Positions 24,014 to 32,309 of a DNA stretch of 64,000 bases are shown one piece after another. The position numbers and the translations under genes were made by a program. Within the stretch, counting starts at the first letter, position 1, and each line of letters starts with the position of its first letter. This DNA is from an uncultured Gammaproteobacteria bacterium (lineage in GTDB: Bacteria > Pseudomonadota > Gammaproteobacteria > Pseudomonadales > UBA5518): positions 1 through 64,000 of the forward strand of contig CAIYPF010000092.1 in the NCBI GenBank assembly GCA_903928015.1. Reading direction: 5' to 3'. The notes beneath the pieces are model-generated. The model ran no database searches and was not told the origin of the DNA. It worked only from the letters and a program-made list of their open reading frames with translations.

Positions 24014-25306
24014 TCAGGGCTGGTAGCCGGATCGCAGCCGCGCGATGCGGTTGCGCGCCTCGGCAGCGAGTTGCGACTGGCTGCGGGCCACGGGATCGTA
24101 ATACCGCAACGCGGTGTCGATGTCGCCTTCTTTCTGGGCGATCTCGCCCAGGCCGAAGGTGGCGTCAGCGGTGGGCAGCAGTTTGTTGGCGACGGTGAGG
24201 TCCTGCTTGGCGACATCGAGGTTGCCGCGCTTGAGGTGCAGGGTGCCGCGCATGAGGTAGGGGCGGTAGTAGGACTGGTTCAGTGCCACGGCGCGGTTCA
24301 GGCTCTTGATGGCATCGGCAGGAAGGTCGAGGCGCGACTGCGCCGCTGCCGCGAGCTCGTGGAACTGGCCCTCGCGCTCCTGCAGGCGGATCGCCTCGCG
24401 GCTGTACTTGAGGGCCTCTGCGTACTGGTTCTGGTTCATGGCCGTCACGCCTTTGGCATAGGCCTCGTAGGCGGGACGGTCGCGCTTGAGTTGCGCCATC
24501 GCGCGCTGGAAATCCGCGCGTCCGTCACGCCCGCCGGCACCGAGCCTGGACGCGGTGCGGCGGTTGGCATCCACACGCTCCTGCGAAGGCGGATGGCTCG
24601 CGAAGAGCGCGGAGAAGCCCGCCGGCTGCTTGCCATCGGAGAGCTGCACGAAACGCTGCTGCAGGGCCACCGCGCCTTGCGGGTCATAACCGGCGCGCGC
24701 CATGTACTGCATGCCGAAGCGGTCGGACTCGAGCTCGGCGTCGCGCCCGTAGCGCGTCTGCACCATCGCGCCACCGAGCTGCGCACCCTGCATCGCGAGA
24801 TCCTGCAAGCCCGTGCCCGCCGTGGCCACGCCGATCACGGCGAGGCCGATGTTGAGCAGCGTGCCCTTCTCCTGCTGCTTGGCGCCGTGGCGCGCGGCTG
24901 CGTGGACGATCTCGTGGCCAAGCACCGCGGCGAGTTGCGCTTCGTCGTCGAGCTCGTAGAGGAGGCCACGGTTCACTGCGATCTTGCCGCCGGGAAGGGC
25001 CCACGCGTTGGGCACGGAGTTGTCGAGCACCACGAATTCGTAGGGAAGTTCCGGACGGTCACTCACCCGCGCCAGACTCATGCCCACACGGCTCACGTAG
25101 GCGCTCAGATCCGGATACAGGTTGAGTACGCCGCCCTGGCTCTGCTGCGATGGCCCGTACTGCGACTGGCCGATGCGGATTTCCTCCTGCTCCGAGACGA
25201 AACTGAGCTCCGAAGAGCCCGTCACCGGATTCACACCGCAACCCGCGCAGAGCAGGGCGCAAGCAAGCAGGGCGGGCAAGAGGCGCAATGACCGTGGCAT
25301 GTTCAT
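24014..25306 (-). CDS. M48 metalloprotease lipoprotein with TPR repeats (BepA-like)
   Basis: This 430-residue protein has a lipoprotein signal ending LLCAGC, with Cys23 as the lipid site. The zinc motif is H131-E-I-V-H135, with the third ligand probably in ELESDRFG. The C-terminal 170 residues contain tetratricopeptide-like helix pairs (YAEALKYSREAIRLQ, AIKSLNRAVALNQ, DVAKQDLTVANKL). It matches the periplasmic protease/chaperone BepA (YfgC), which helps outer-membrane protein assembly and degrades stalled substrates. A second in-frame ATG at 25300 is possible. Confidence 0.88.
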   Translation of the reverse strand: MNMPRSLRLLPALLACALLCAGCGVNPVTGSSELSFVSEQEEIRIGQSQYGPSQQSQGGVLNLYPDLSAYVSRVGMSLARVSDRPELPYEFVVLDNSVPNAWALPGGKIAVNRGLLYELDDEAQLAAVLGHEIVHAAARHGAKQQEKGTLLNIGLAVIGVATAGTGLQDLAMQGAQLGGAMVQTRYGRDAELESDRFGMQYMARAGYDPQGAVALQQRFVQLSDGKQPAGFSALFASHPPSQERVDANRRTASRLGAGGRDGRADFQRAMAQLKRDRPAYEAYAKGVTAMNQNQYAEALKYSREAIRLQEREGQFHELAAAAQSRLDLPADAIKSLNRAVALNQSYYRPYLMRGTLHLKRGNLDVAKQDLTVANKLLPTADATFGLGEIAQKEGDIDTALRYYDPVARSQSQLAAEARNRIARLRSGYQP

Positions 25307-25403
25307 CGGGCTAGAATCGCGGGGAGGGGGTGCATGGCGGGATTCTGCCAGCAGCGCCCCGCAGGCACCACCCAGAACGCCCCCTCCTGAGGACATCTCC
25401 GCG

Positions 25404-26168
25404 ATGCTGCTCGTCGTTTCGCCCGCCAAGACACTGGATTTCGAGAGCCCGGCGCCCGCGCTGCCGGTGAGCAAGCCCGTGTTCGCCAAAGACGCCATGG
25501 CGCTGGTCGGGCAACTGCGCGGCATGGACGAGACGGCCGTGGCAAAACTGATGGACATCAGCCCCGATCTGGCCGCGCTGAACGTGGAGCGCTTCCGCAG
25601 CTTCAGCGCACGCCCGGGCGCTGCAGTACAGCGCCCCGCCGTGCTCGCCTTCCGTGGCGACACCTACATCGGGATGCGCGCCGAAACCTTCGACGCGACC
25701 GACATGGACTTCGCCCAGCAACACCTGCGGATCCTGAGCGGACTCTACGGGCTGCTGCGTCCGCTCGACCTGATTCAGCCCTACCGCCTCGAGATGGGCA
25801 GCGCGCTCCGCACTGCGGGCGGCAACAATCTTTATGCGTACTGGGGCGATCGCATCGCCCGAGCCTTGCGCAAACAGGCGAAGTCAGCCGGAAGCGCAGT
25901 GCTGGTCAACCTTGCCTCGCAGGAGTATTTCGGCGCCGTGGACACTGCGGCACTCGGTCTGCGCGTGGTGACACCGCAGTTCAAGGAACAGCGCGGCGGC
26001 ACGCTGAAGGTCATCAGTTTCAGCGCCAAGCGCGCCCGCGGTGCAATGGCCGGCTTCGCGATCCGCAACCGCCTGCGCGATCCCGAGGCACTCAAGTCTT
26101 TTGCCGAAGACAACTACCGCTTCCGCCCGGAACTCTCCGGCGAAGACGAATGGGTCTTCACGCGGTGA
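25404..26168 (+). CDS. yaaA: Peroxide stress protein YaaA (DUF328)
   Basis: This 254-residue cytoplasmic protein has the full set of family blocks: LLVVSPAKTLDFESP at the start, RFRSFSARPGAAVQRPAV, FRGDTYIGM, LYGLLRPLDLIQPYRLEMG and VNLASQEYF. In E. coli YaaA lowers free iron under hydrogen peroxide stress and binds DNA through a cantaloupe-like fold. The ATG follows TGAGGAC. Its end overlaps the DUF938 gene. It is divergent from the BepA-like gene. Confidence 0.93.
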   Translation: MLLVVSPAKTLDFESPAPALPVSKPVFAKDAMALVGQLRGMDETAVAKLMDISPDLAALNVERFRSFSARPGAAVQRPAVLAFRGDTYIGMRAETFDATDMDFAQQHLRILSGLYGLLRPLDLIQPYRLEMGSALRTAGGNNLYAYWGDRIARALRKQAKSAGSAVLVNLASQEYFGAVDTAALGLRVVTPQFKEQRGGTLKVISFSAKRARGAMAGFAIRNRLRDPEALKSFAEDNYRFRPELSGEDEWVFTR

Positions 26169-26764
26169 TCGCCGCCGGGCTCCCCTGCTCCGAGGCCTGC
26201 GAACGCAACAAGGCGCCGATACTCGCGATCCTGCAGCAGTGTTTGCAGGCTGCGCGCAGCGTGCTGGAAGTGGGCAGCGGCACCGGGCAGCACGCGGTGC
26301 ATTTTGCCGCGGCCATGCCCTGGCTCGAGTGGCAACCCAGCGAGCGTCCCGGTGAACTCGACGGCATCCTTGCGTGGCGCGAGAGCGCAGCACTGCCGAA
26401 CCTTCACGCGCCCATTGCGCTCGATGTGCTCGGCAGCTGGCCAGAGATGGGCGTGGACGCGGTCTTCAGCGCCAACACGCTGCACATCATGGGACTGGAC
26501 GGGGTGGAGGCCTTCTTTGCCGGCGCAGGACGCGTGCTTGGCGCGGGCGGCCTGCTGGCGGTTTACGGGCCTTTCAATTACGGCGGCAACTTCAGCAGCG
26601 AGAGCAACCGGCAGTTCGATCGGTGGCTGAAAGCCCGCGATCCGCGCTCCGGAATCCGTGACATCGAAGCGGTGCACGCGCTCGCCGAAGCTGCCGGGCT
26701 GCAGCCGCAGGCCGATCACGCGATGCCCGCGAACAACCGCCTGCTGCTCTGGCGCAAGGCCTAG
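26150..26764 (+). CDS. DUF938 SAM-dependent methyltransferase-like protein
   Basis: This 204-residue protein has PCSEACERNKAPIL, the S-x-A-x-E-R-N-x-x-P-I-L N-terminal motif of DUF938. VLEVGSGTGQHAVHFA (motif I) and DAVFSANTLHIM follow, then YGPFNYGGNFSSESN. The family has a Rossmann methyltransferase fold but no known substrate. The ATG at 26150 overlaps yaaA by 19 bp; a GTG at 26165 overlapping as GTGA is equally plausible and would mean translational coupling. Confidence 0.85.
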   Translation: MGLHAVIAAGLPCSEACERNKAPILAILQQCLQAARSVLEVGSGTGQHAVHFAAAMPWLEWQPSERPGELDGILAWRESAALPNLHAPIALDVLGSWPEMGVDAVFSANTLHIMGLDGVEAFFAGAGRVLGAGGLLAVYGPFNYGGNFSSESNRQFDRWLKARDPRSGIRDIEAVHALAEAAGLQPQADHAMPANNRLLLWRKA

Positions 26765-26773
26765 CCCGGCGCT

Positions 26774-27919
26774 TCAGTCCTCGCCGTCCTTGCGGAAAGG
26801 CAGCGATTGCGCAGCCTCCTGCTGGTAGAGCTCCACCGACGCGCGCTCGCGCTGCAGGAAGTCATCGATCGCCTCCCGGAAGCCCTCGTGCGCGATGTAG
26901 TGGAATGACTCCGTGATCACCGGCTCGAAACCCCGCGCGAGCTTGTGTTCACCCTGTGCGCCGGCATCGAAGCGTGCAAGCCCCTGCTCGATGCAGAACT
27001 CGATGCCCTGGTAGTAACAGAGCTCGAAGTGCAGCTGCGCGTAGTCCTCGATGCAGCCCCAGTAGCGGCCGTACAGCGTGTCTTCGCCGATCAGGTTCAG
27101 AGCACCGGCCACCGGCTCGCCATCGCGCAGAGCCACCACGAGGAGCAGGTTGTCGGGCAGGGCAGCGCCCAGCGCGTGGAAGAACTCGCGGCTCAGGTAA
27201 CCGCCATGACCGCTGCGGCGCGCGTAGGTCATCTGGTAGAAAACGAAGAAGCGCTCCCACATGGCCTCGTCGATCTGCGCGCCACGCAGGCGCCGGATCT
27301 CGAGCCCCTGCTCGGCCACCTGCCGGCGCTCTTTCTTCAGCTGCTTTCGCTTGCGCGAGGCAAATCGGGCGAGGAAGTCATCGAAGCCCGCGAAACCACG
27401 GTTCTGCCAGTGGTACTGCACGCCGATGCGGCGCAGCAGGCCCGGTTGTGCACAGGCAGCCGCGAGCTCCGGTTCGGGAAACAGCAGGTGCCACGAGGAA
27501 TAGCGCCGCTCGCAAGCCTCGCGTAGCGCGGGTATGAAGGCAGCCAGCGCATCCCGCAGTTCCACTCCCTCCGCCAGCAGTACCCGCGGCCCCGTCGCGG
27601 GCGTGAACGGCACGGCGCTCAGGAGCTTGGGGTAATAGGGCACGCGGTGGCGCGCATAGGCATCGGCCCAGGACCAGTCGAACACGTACTCGCCGTAGGA
27701 ATGCGTCTTGGCGTAGCAGGGCATGGCCGCGAGCAGGCGCTCGCCCTCCATGAGCAGCAGATGCCGCGGTTGCCAGCCGGTGCCCTCGCCCACGCTGCCG
27801 CTGCTTTCGAGCGCGCGCAGGAATTCGTGCCGCAGGAACGGAAAACCCGTGCCTCGCAGCGCGTTCCACCGCACGGCATCGACCGCGTCGACGCCAGTCG
27901 CGACCACGACGCTGCTCAT
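26774..27919 (-). CDS. DUF482/FemAB-like N-acyltransferase
   Basis: This 381-residue protein of the PF04339 family has a double GNAT-like fold. Blocks seen are PFLRHEFLRALESSGSVGEGTGW, PYYPKLLSAVPFTPATGPRVL, FASRKRKQLKKERRQV and a C-terminal FDAGAQGEHKLARGFEP. Members are annotated as peptidogalycan biosynthesis/recognition proteins without a proven reaction. The start at 27919 gives MSSVVVATGV and overlaps the ubiA stop by ATGA, so it is coupled to ubiquinone biosynthesis genes, though a role there is only contextual. Confidence 0.85.
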   Translation of the reverse strand: MSSVVVATGVDAVDAVRWNALRGTGFPFLRHEFLRALESSGSVGEGTGWQPRHLLLMEGERLLAAMPCYAKTHSYGEYVFDWSWADAYARHRVPYYPKLLSAVPFTPATGPRVLLAEGVELRDALAAFIPALREACERRYSSWHLLFPEPELAAACAQPGLLRRIGVQYHWQNRGFAGFDDFLARFASRKRKQLKKERRQVAEQGLEIRRLRGAQIDEAMWERFFVFYQMTYARRSGHGGYLSREFFHALGAALPDNLLLVVALRDGEPVAGALNLIGEDTLYGRYWGCIEDYAQLHFELCYYQGIEFCIEQGLARFDAGAQGEHKLARGFEPVITESFHYIAHEGFREAIDDFLQRERASVELYQQEAAQSLPFRKDGED

Positions 27920-28788
27920 CGCGGGGCGTAGTTGAAGGCGATGCCGGCGAAGACCGCCAGACCGAAGAGATTGTTGTTCAGGAAGGCGCTGAAGCATTTG
28001 TCCCGCTCGCGCTCGCGGATCTGCCACTGCTGCCAGGCGAAGAGCGCGGCACCCACCGAGAGACCCACGTAATACGGCAGGCCAAGACCGAACTGCCGGC
28101 CCGTCAGCACCAGCAGCGCGAGCACAAGCACCTGCAGCGCGGCCGTGATGGAGCGGTCCGATTCGTCGAAGAGAATGGCCGTGGAGCGGATGCCGATACG
28201 GATGTCGTCGTCACGATCGACCATCGCATAGAAGGTGTCGTAGACCACGCTCCACAACACCGCTGCCGTGAACAACAGCCATAGCGAGGGCGGGAGTTCG
28301 CCGCGTTCTGCGGTGAATGCCATGGGGATGCCCCAGGAAAACGCGAAGCCCAGCCCGAACTGCGGCAGGTGCGTGAAACGCTTCATGAACGGATAGACGG
28401 CGGCGAGCCCGAGCCCGGCCACCGACATCCACACCGTGAGCGTGTTGGTCTGCAGCACCAGCGCAAAAGAACCCAGCGCGAGCACCACCCCTAGAGCCAC
28501 GGCCTCCCACACGCCCACCGCACCGCTGGCGAGGGGGCGATCGCGGGTGCGCTCCACATGGCGGTCGAGTTCGCGGTCGGCCAGATCGTTCGCGATGCAA
28601 CCGGCCGAGCGCATCAGGAACACGCCCGCAGTGAAGATCACCAGATTGTTGAAATGCGGCTCGCCGGCGGAGGCGAGCCACAGGCCCCACCACGTCGGCC
28701 ACAGCAGCAGGAAGCTGCCGATGGGGCGATCGAAGCGGATGAGCCGCAGATAGAGCGAGAGACGTTCTCTGTGCGTGATGCTGGACAC
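27916..28788 (-). CDS. ubiA: 4-hydroxybenzoate octaprenyltransferase
   Basis: This 290-residue integral membrane enzyme attaches the polyprenyl tail to 4-hydroxybenzoate in ubiquinone synthesis. The two Asp-rich motifs are NDLADRELDRH and YAMVDRDDDIRIG, and the N-terminal LIRFDRPIGSFLLLWPTWWGL is diagnostic. The GTG start at 28788, after an AGGT element, gives the same length as E. coli UbiA. ubiC lies 26 bp upstream on the same strand, so chorismate lyase product feeds directly into this step. Confidence 0.95.
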   Translation of the reverse strand: MSSITHRERLSLYLRLIRFDRPIGSFLLLWPTWWGLWLASAGEPHFNNLVIFTAGVFLMRSAGCIANDLADRELDRHVERTRDRPLASGAVGVWEAVALGVVLALGSFALVLQTNTLTVWMSVAGLGLAAVYPFMKRFTHLPQFGLGFAFSWGIPMAFTAERGELPPSLWLLFTAAVLWSVVYDTFYAMVDRDDDIRIGIRSTAILFDESDRSITAALQVLVLALLVLTGRQFGLGLPYYVGLSVGAALFAWQQWQIRERERDKCFSAFLNNNLFGLAVFAGIAFNYAPR

Positions 28789-28814
28789 GGCTGACCTCGC
28801 GGAATGCCTGGCGA

Positions 28815-29393
28815 TTATAGGGGCGCAGGAGCCGCGCCGGACTTGCAGGCTGGCAGGAAGACCTCCTGCACCAGTAGCGATTTGCCGCCCACGCGGAACA
28901 CCGAGCGCCTCGCCCACAGCGCGTGCGGGCCGCGCAGTGCCGCCGGCACGAGCGGGTCTGTCGGGCCGATCAGGCTGAGCTCGAACTCCTCGCGCGCGAG
29001 CCGCGGATCGGCGAAAAGCAAGGCGCCGAGGGAGCGGGCGCCGAAACGGCGCAGATGCCGCAACTCGCCCGTGAGAGATGCCGCAGGGAGCACGCTTCGG
29101 GCGAAGACCCAGGCCTCGCCATGGCACTCGAGCACAACCTCACGCACCTGGGCTCTGGCGGTTTGCCGCAGCCCGAGAACCGCGCGCTCCCCTGGCAAGG
29201 GGCGCTGCCAGGACTGGCCGACGAGCCGCACGGCGAAGTGGCCACCGCTCGCTGCCACGAGCCGCGCAGTGAGCGAGCCCTGATCGAGCAGAAGCCCGCG
29301 CACGCCCGCAGAGAGCTCCCCCGCAGGCCAGTGCCGCCAGTGCCGCCAGCCCCTTGGCTGCGGCTGGCCCGAGTTGAAGCCCAACGCGTACAA
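28815..29393 (-). CDS. ubiC: Chorismate pyruvate-lyase
   Basis: This 192-residue protein has the UbiC blocks VREVVLECHGEAWVFARSVLP, LGALLFADPRLAREEFE and ALWARRSVFRVGGKSLLVQEVFLP. It converts chorismate to 4-hydroxybenzoate and pyruvate in the cytoplasm, the first committed step of ubiquinone synthesis. The start codon is uncertain: TTG at 29393 is the longest option and a later TTG is also possible. It is divergent from the rubredoxin reductase gene, with 94 bp between them. Confidence 0.9.
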   Translation of the reverse strand: MYALGFNSGQPQPRGWRHWRHWPAGELSAGVRGLLLDQGSLTARLVAASGGHFAVRLVGQSWQRPLPGERAVLGLRQTARAQVREVVLECHGEAWVFARSVLPAASLTGELRHLRRFGARSLGALLFADPRLAREEFELSLIGPTDPLVPAALRGPHALWARRSVFRVGGKSLLVQEVFLPACKSGAAPAPL

Positions 29394-29487
29394 TCCGCGC
29401 CTCCGTCAGATCGCCGAAGTTGCGGATTCTATCCCGCACCGGGCAGCGTTCCGGGGTTCAGTTGCTCTTCTTGTCAGGGGATTTCGC

Positions 29488-30849
29488 ATGGCGCGCTGGG
29501 AATGCATCGTTTGTGGCTGGGTCTATGACGAGTCCAAGGGCTGGCCCGACGAGGGCATTCCCCCGGGCACGCGCTGGGAGGACGTGCCGGAGAATTTCCT
29601 CTGCCCCGACTGTGGCGTAGGCAAGGAAGACTTCGAACTGATCGACTCCACTCCCCTGCCCTCCGCGGCGCCTGCGGCTGCCGCCGAGAAAGCGCCCGTG
29701 GTGATCATCGGCACCGGTCTCGCGGGCTACAACCTCGCCCGCGAATTCCGCAAGCTCGACGCCGAAGCCCCGCTGGTGATGCTCACCTCGGACGATGGCG
29801 CGTTCTACTCCAAGCCCATGCTCTCCACGGGCTTCACCAAGGGCACAACCGCCGCAGACCTCGCCACCTCTGATGCCGCAACAATGGCTGCGCAACTGAA
29901 GGCCACCGTGCGCACCCGTACCCGGGTGAATGCCATCGATACAGCAGGCAAGAAGCTCACGCTGGACGACGGCAGCACGCTTTCCTACGCCAAGCTCGTA
30001 CTCGCCTGGGGCGCCGACGTCATCCGCCCGCCGCTCGGCGGCGACGGGCTCGACCGCGTCTACTCGGTGAACGATCTGCTCGACTACGCCGCCTTCCGCA
30101 GCGCCCTCGAGCAGGGCGCGGTGAAAAAAGTGCTGGTCATCGGGGCTGGCCTCATCGGCTCTGAATTCGCCAACGATCTCGCCAACGGCGGTTTCGACAT
30201 CGACGTCGTGGATCCTCTTGGCTGGTCGCTGCCCACGCTGCTGCCCGAGCCCGCAGGTCGCGCCGTGCAGGCCGCGCTCGAGTCCAAAGGCGTGCGCTTC
30301 CACTTCGGGCGCCTGGCGAAAGCCGTGGACAAAGGCCCCGACGGCAAGGGCGTGGTGGGCACGCTCGATGACGGCTCCCGCATCGAGGCCGACATCGCCG
30401 TCTCGGCAATCGGCGTGCGTCCGCGCGTCGAGCTTGCGCGGGCCGCAGGCATCGCAGTGAACCGCGGCATCGTGGCCAATCGCCACCTGGCGACCAGTGC
30501 ACCGGATGTGTACACGCTGGGCGATTGCGCCGAGGTCGAGGGCTGGGTGCTCTATTACGTGGCACCGCTGATGGCGGCTGCACGCGCTCTGGCCAAGACG
30601 CTCACGGGCGAGCCGACGGCGGTGGCCTATCCGGCGATGCCCGTGACCATCAAGACGCCGGCCTGCCCGGTGGTGGTCTCGCCGCCGGCACCGGGTGCGG
30701 CGGGGTCATGGACCATCAGCGGCAGCGCCCCTGACATCGTGGCCGAGTTCCGCGCGGCCGACGGCAAGCTGCTCGGCTTCGCGCTGACCGGCGAGGGCAC
30801 CAAACAGAAAATGGCACTGCAGAAAGAACTGCCTGCGCTGCTGCCCTGA
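29488..30849 (+). CDS. Rubredoxin-rubredoxin reductase fusion
   Basis: This 453-residue protein starts with a rubredoxin domain whose iron ligands are C6/C9 (CIVCG) and C39/C42 (CPDCG). An Ala-Pro-rich linker (residues 55-70) follows, then an FAD/NAD(P)H reductase: VVIIGTGLAGYNLA at 71-84, VLVIGAGLIGSEF near 215 and VYTLGDCAEVEGW near 341. In P. aeruginosa these are separate genes (rubA1, rubA2, rubB) near ubiC. Fusion would pass electrons from NAD(P)H through FAD to iron, for alkane hydroxylase or oxygen/superoxide detoxification. The ATG at MARWECIVCG is set by the rubredoxin N-terminus. Confidence 0.92.
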   Translation: MARWECIVCGWVYDESKGWPDEGIPPGTRWEDVPENFLCPDCGVGKEDFELIDSTPLPSAAPAAAAEKAPVVIIGTGLAGYNLAREFRKLDAEAPLVMLTSDDGAFYSKPMLSTGFTKGTTAADLATSDAATMAAQLKATVRTRTRVNAIDTAGKKLTLDDGSTLSYAKLVLAWGADVIRPPLGGDGLDRVYSVNDLLDYAAFRSALEQGAVKKVLVIGAGLIGSEFANDLANGGFDIDVVDPLGWSLPTLLPEPAGRAVQAALESKGVRFHFGRLAKAVDKGPDGKGVVGTLDDGSRIEADIAVSAIGVRPRVELARAAGIAVNRGIVANRHLATSAPDVYTLGDCAEVEGWVLYYVAPLMAAARALAKTLTGEPTAVAYPAMPVTIKTPACPVVVSPPAPGAAGSWTISGSAPDIVAEFRAADGKLLGFALTGEGTKQKMALQKELPALLP

Positions 30850-30858
30850 GGCAGCCGC

Positions 30859-32238
30859 TCAGGCGGCGAGGTCGCGAGCGAGATCGCCCAGGGTCTCGCT
30901 GTGGCGCATCACGCGCTCGCTGGCGGCGAGAGCGACTTCGCGGGAGATGCCGAGCTGCGCGAAAGCGGCATCGGGAATGTGCTCGCAAGGGGCGCTGCCG
31001 ATGCCGTGGTGCCGCAAGATGCGCGAACTCACGTGCAGCAGCATCGCCAGTGGCTCCTGCTCACCCGCAAGGTCAGGCCGATGCTGGTGCCTTACGGCCG
31101 CGCAGATTTCCTCAGGCACCTTCCAGTTGCGGAGCAACCACGCCCCCATCTGTTCCCGGGTCGCGCCCAGCAGGAATCGCTCGACCTGCCAGTGGCCGAG
31201 GTGCGGATTCGACTCTGTGTACCGGCACACGGTCTGCAGCTGCGGCTTGAAGAGCTCGGCGAGCAGCAGGAATCCGAAGTTGTGCAGCAAGCCGGCCAGA
31301 TAGGCGTGCCCTGCAATCGGCCGCCGATCCTGCGGCAGGGCCTTGCAGAGGTTCTCCATCATCGCGGCGCAATGCACCGCCTGTAGCCAGTAATTGCGGT
31401 AGCCGTAGCGCCCGTCGCGCGGCAGCCGGAGCGTGGTGCCCAGCGAGAGTCCCAGCGCCAGATTCATCACCAGATCGAAGCCGAGGACGCGGTGGATCGC
31501 GTCGCGCACCGAGCTGATCTTGCCGGGGGCGGCGTAGTAGGGCGAGGAGGCCCAGCTGATCAGCTGCGCGGCGAGGGCAGGATCGACCTCCACCACCTGC
31601 GCGAGTTCGGTGACACCCGAGGCGGGGTCCGCGCCGATCTGGATCACGCGGCGCGCGGTCTCGGGCATGGGCGGGAAATCCAGCGTGTCCTCGAGGCGCT
31701 TCTGGATGCGCCGCGTCGTGAACTTCGCCACCGCGCTGCTGAAATCCGCCTCGTCGTCGGCGGGATCAGGGCTGTAGGACGCGAACTCGGAAATGGCCAC
31801 ACCGAAATCCGCCGAGGCCGCGCCGGTGGACTCGATGAGGCGGCGGAACTGCGGCCCGGAGACACGCAGCAGCACGGCGTCCCGACCGGTCTCGAGCAGC
31901 AGATCGTCCTTGCCGAGCAAGCGCCGCTCCACCACGACGGGCATCTCGAATGCCGCAGGCAGCGAGGGCAGCGTGCGCAGATCGCTGGCCGCACAGAGGC
32001 TGGCGAGCTCATCGTCGGGCAGGGCGTTGAAATCCCGCCCGGTGAAACGGTTCAGGGCAGCGATGTCGAGCAAGCAGTCGGCGCCGATCAGCGCCTGGAG
32101 CCGGCCGAAGCCGTCCTGGAGCACGACCGTGCGCACCGCACCCCCGCGCAGCGCCTCGGGCGCGGTGTCGGCGTCGAGCAGTTGCCAGGAGATGCCGCTG
32201 TTGTCGAGCAGCTCCCGGATCGTTACTGGCAGTCCCAT
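30859..32238 (-). CDS. HDOD signalling protein with YbaK-like N-terminal domain
   Basis: This 459-residue cytoplasmic protein has an N-terminal region (about residues 1-150) resembling YbaK/ProX-type deacylase domains, with TIRELLDNSGISWQLLDA and VVLQDGFGRLQALIGADCLLD. An HDOD domain follows from about residue 185 (FPPMPETARRVIQIGADP, VVEVDPALAAQLISWAS, LAGLLHNFGFLLLAEL, VRHQHRPDL). The HD metal site is not complete, as usual for HDOD, so it is a signalling output rather than a phosphodiesterase. An equivalent gene lies beside recG in Pseudomonas. It ends 9 bp from the convergent rubredoxin reductase gene. Confidence 0.85.
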   Translation of the reverse strand: MGLPVTIRELLDNSGISWQLLDADTAPEALRGGAVRTVVLQDGFGRLQALIGADCLLDIAALNRFTGRDFNALPDDELASLCAASDLRTLPSLPAAFEMPVVVERRLLGKDDLLLETGRDAVLLRVSGPQFRRLIESTGAASADFGVAISEFASYSPDPADDEADFSSAVAKFTTRRIQKRLEDTLDFPPMPETARRVIQIGADPASGVTELAQVVEVDPALAAQLISWASSPYYAAPGKISSVRDAIHRVLGFDLVMNLALGLSLGTTLRLPRDGRYGYRNYWLQAVHCAAMMENLCKALPQDRRPIAGHAYLAGLLHNFGFLLLAELFKPQLQTVCRYTESNPHLGHWQVERFLLGATREQMGAWLLRNWKVPEEICAAVRHQHRPDLAGEQEPLAMLLHVSSRILRHHGIGSAPCEHIPDAAFAQLGISREVALAASERVMRHSETLGDLARDLAA

Positions 32239-32309
32239 GGAGAGAATTCCTGGCCGACCCAACCGCGGGCCGGTGCGGCAAGTGTAGACGAGCCTCGCGA
32301 GACTGCCCC

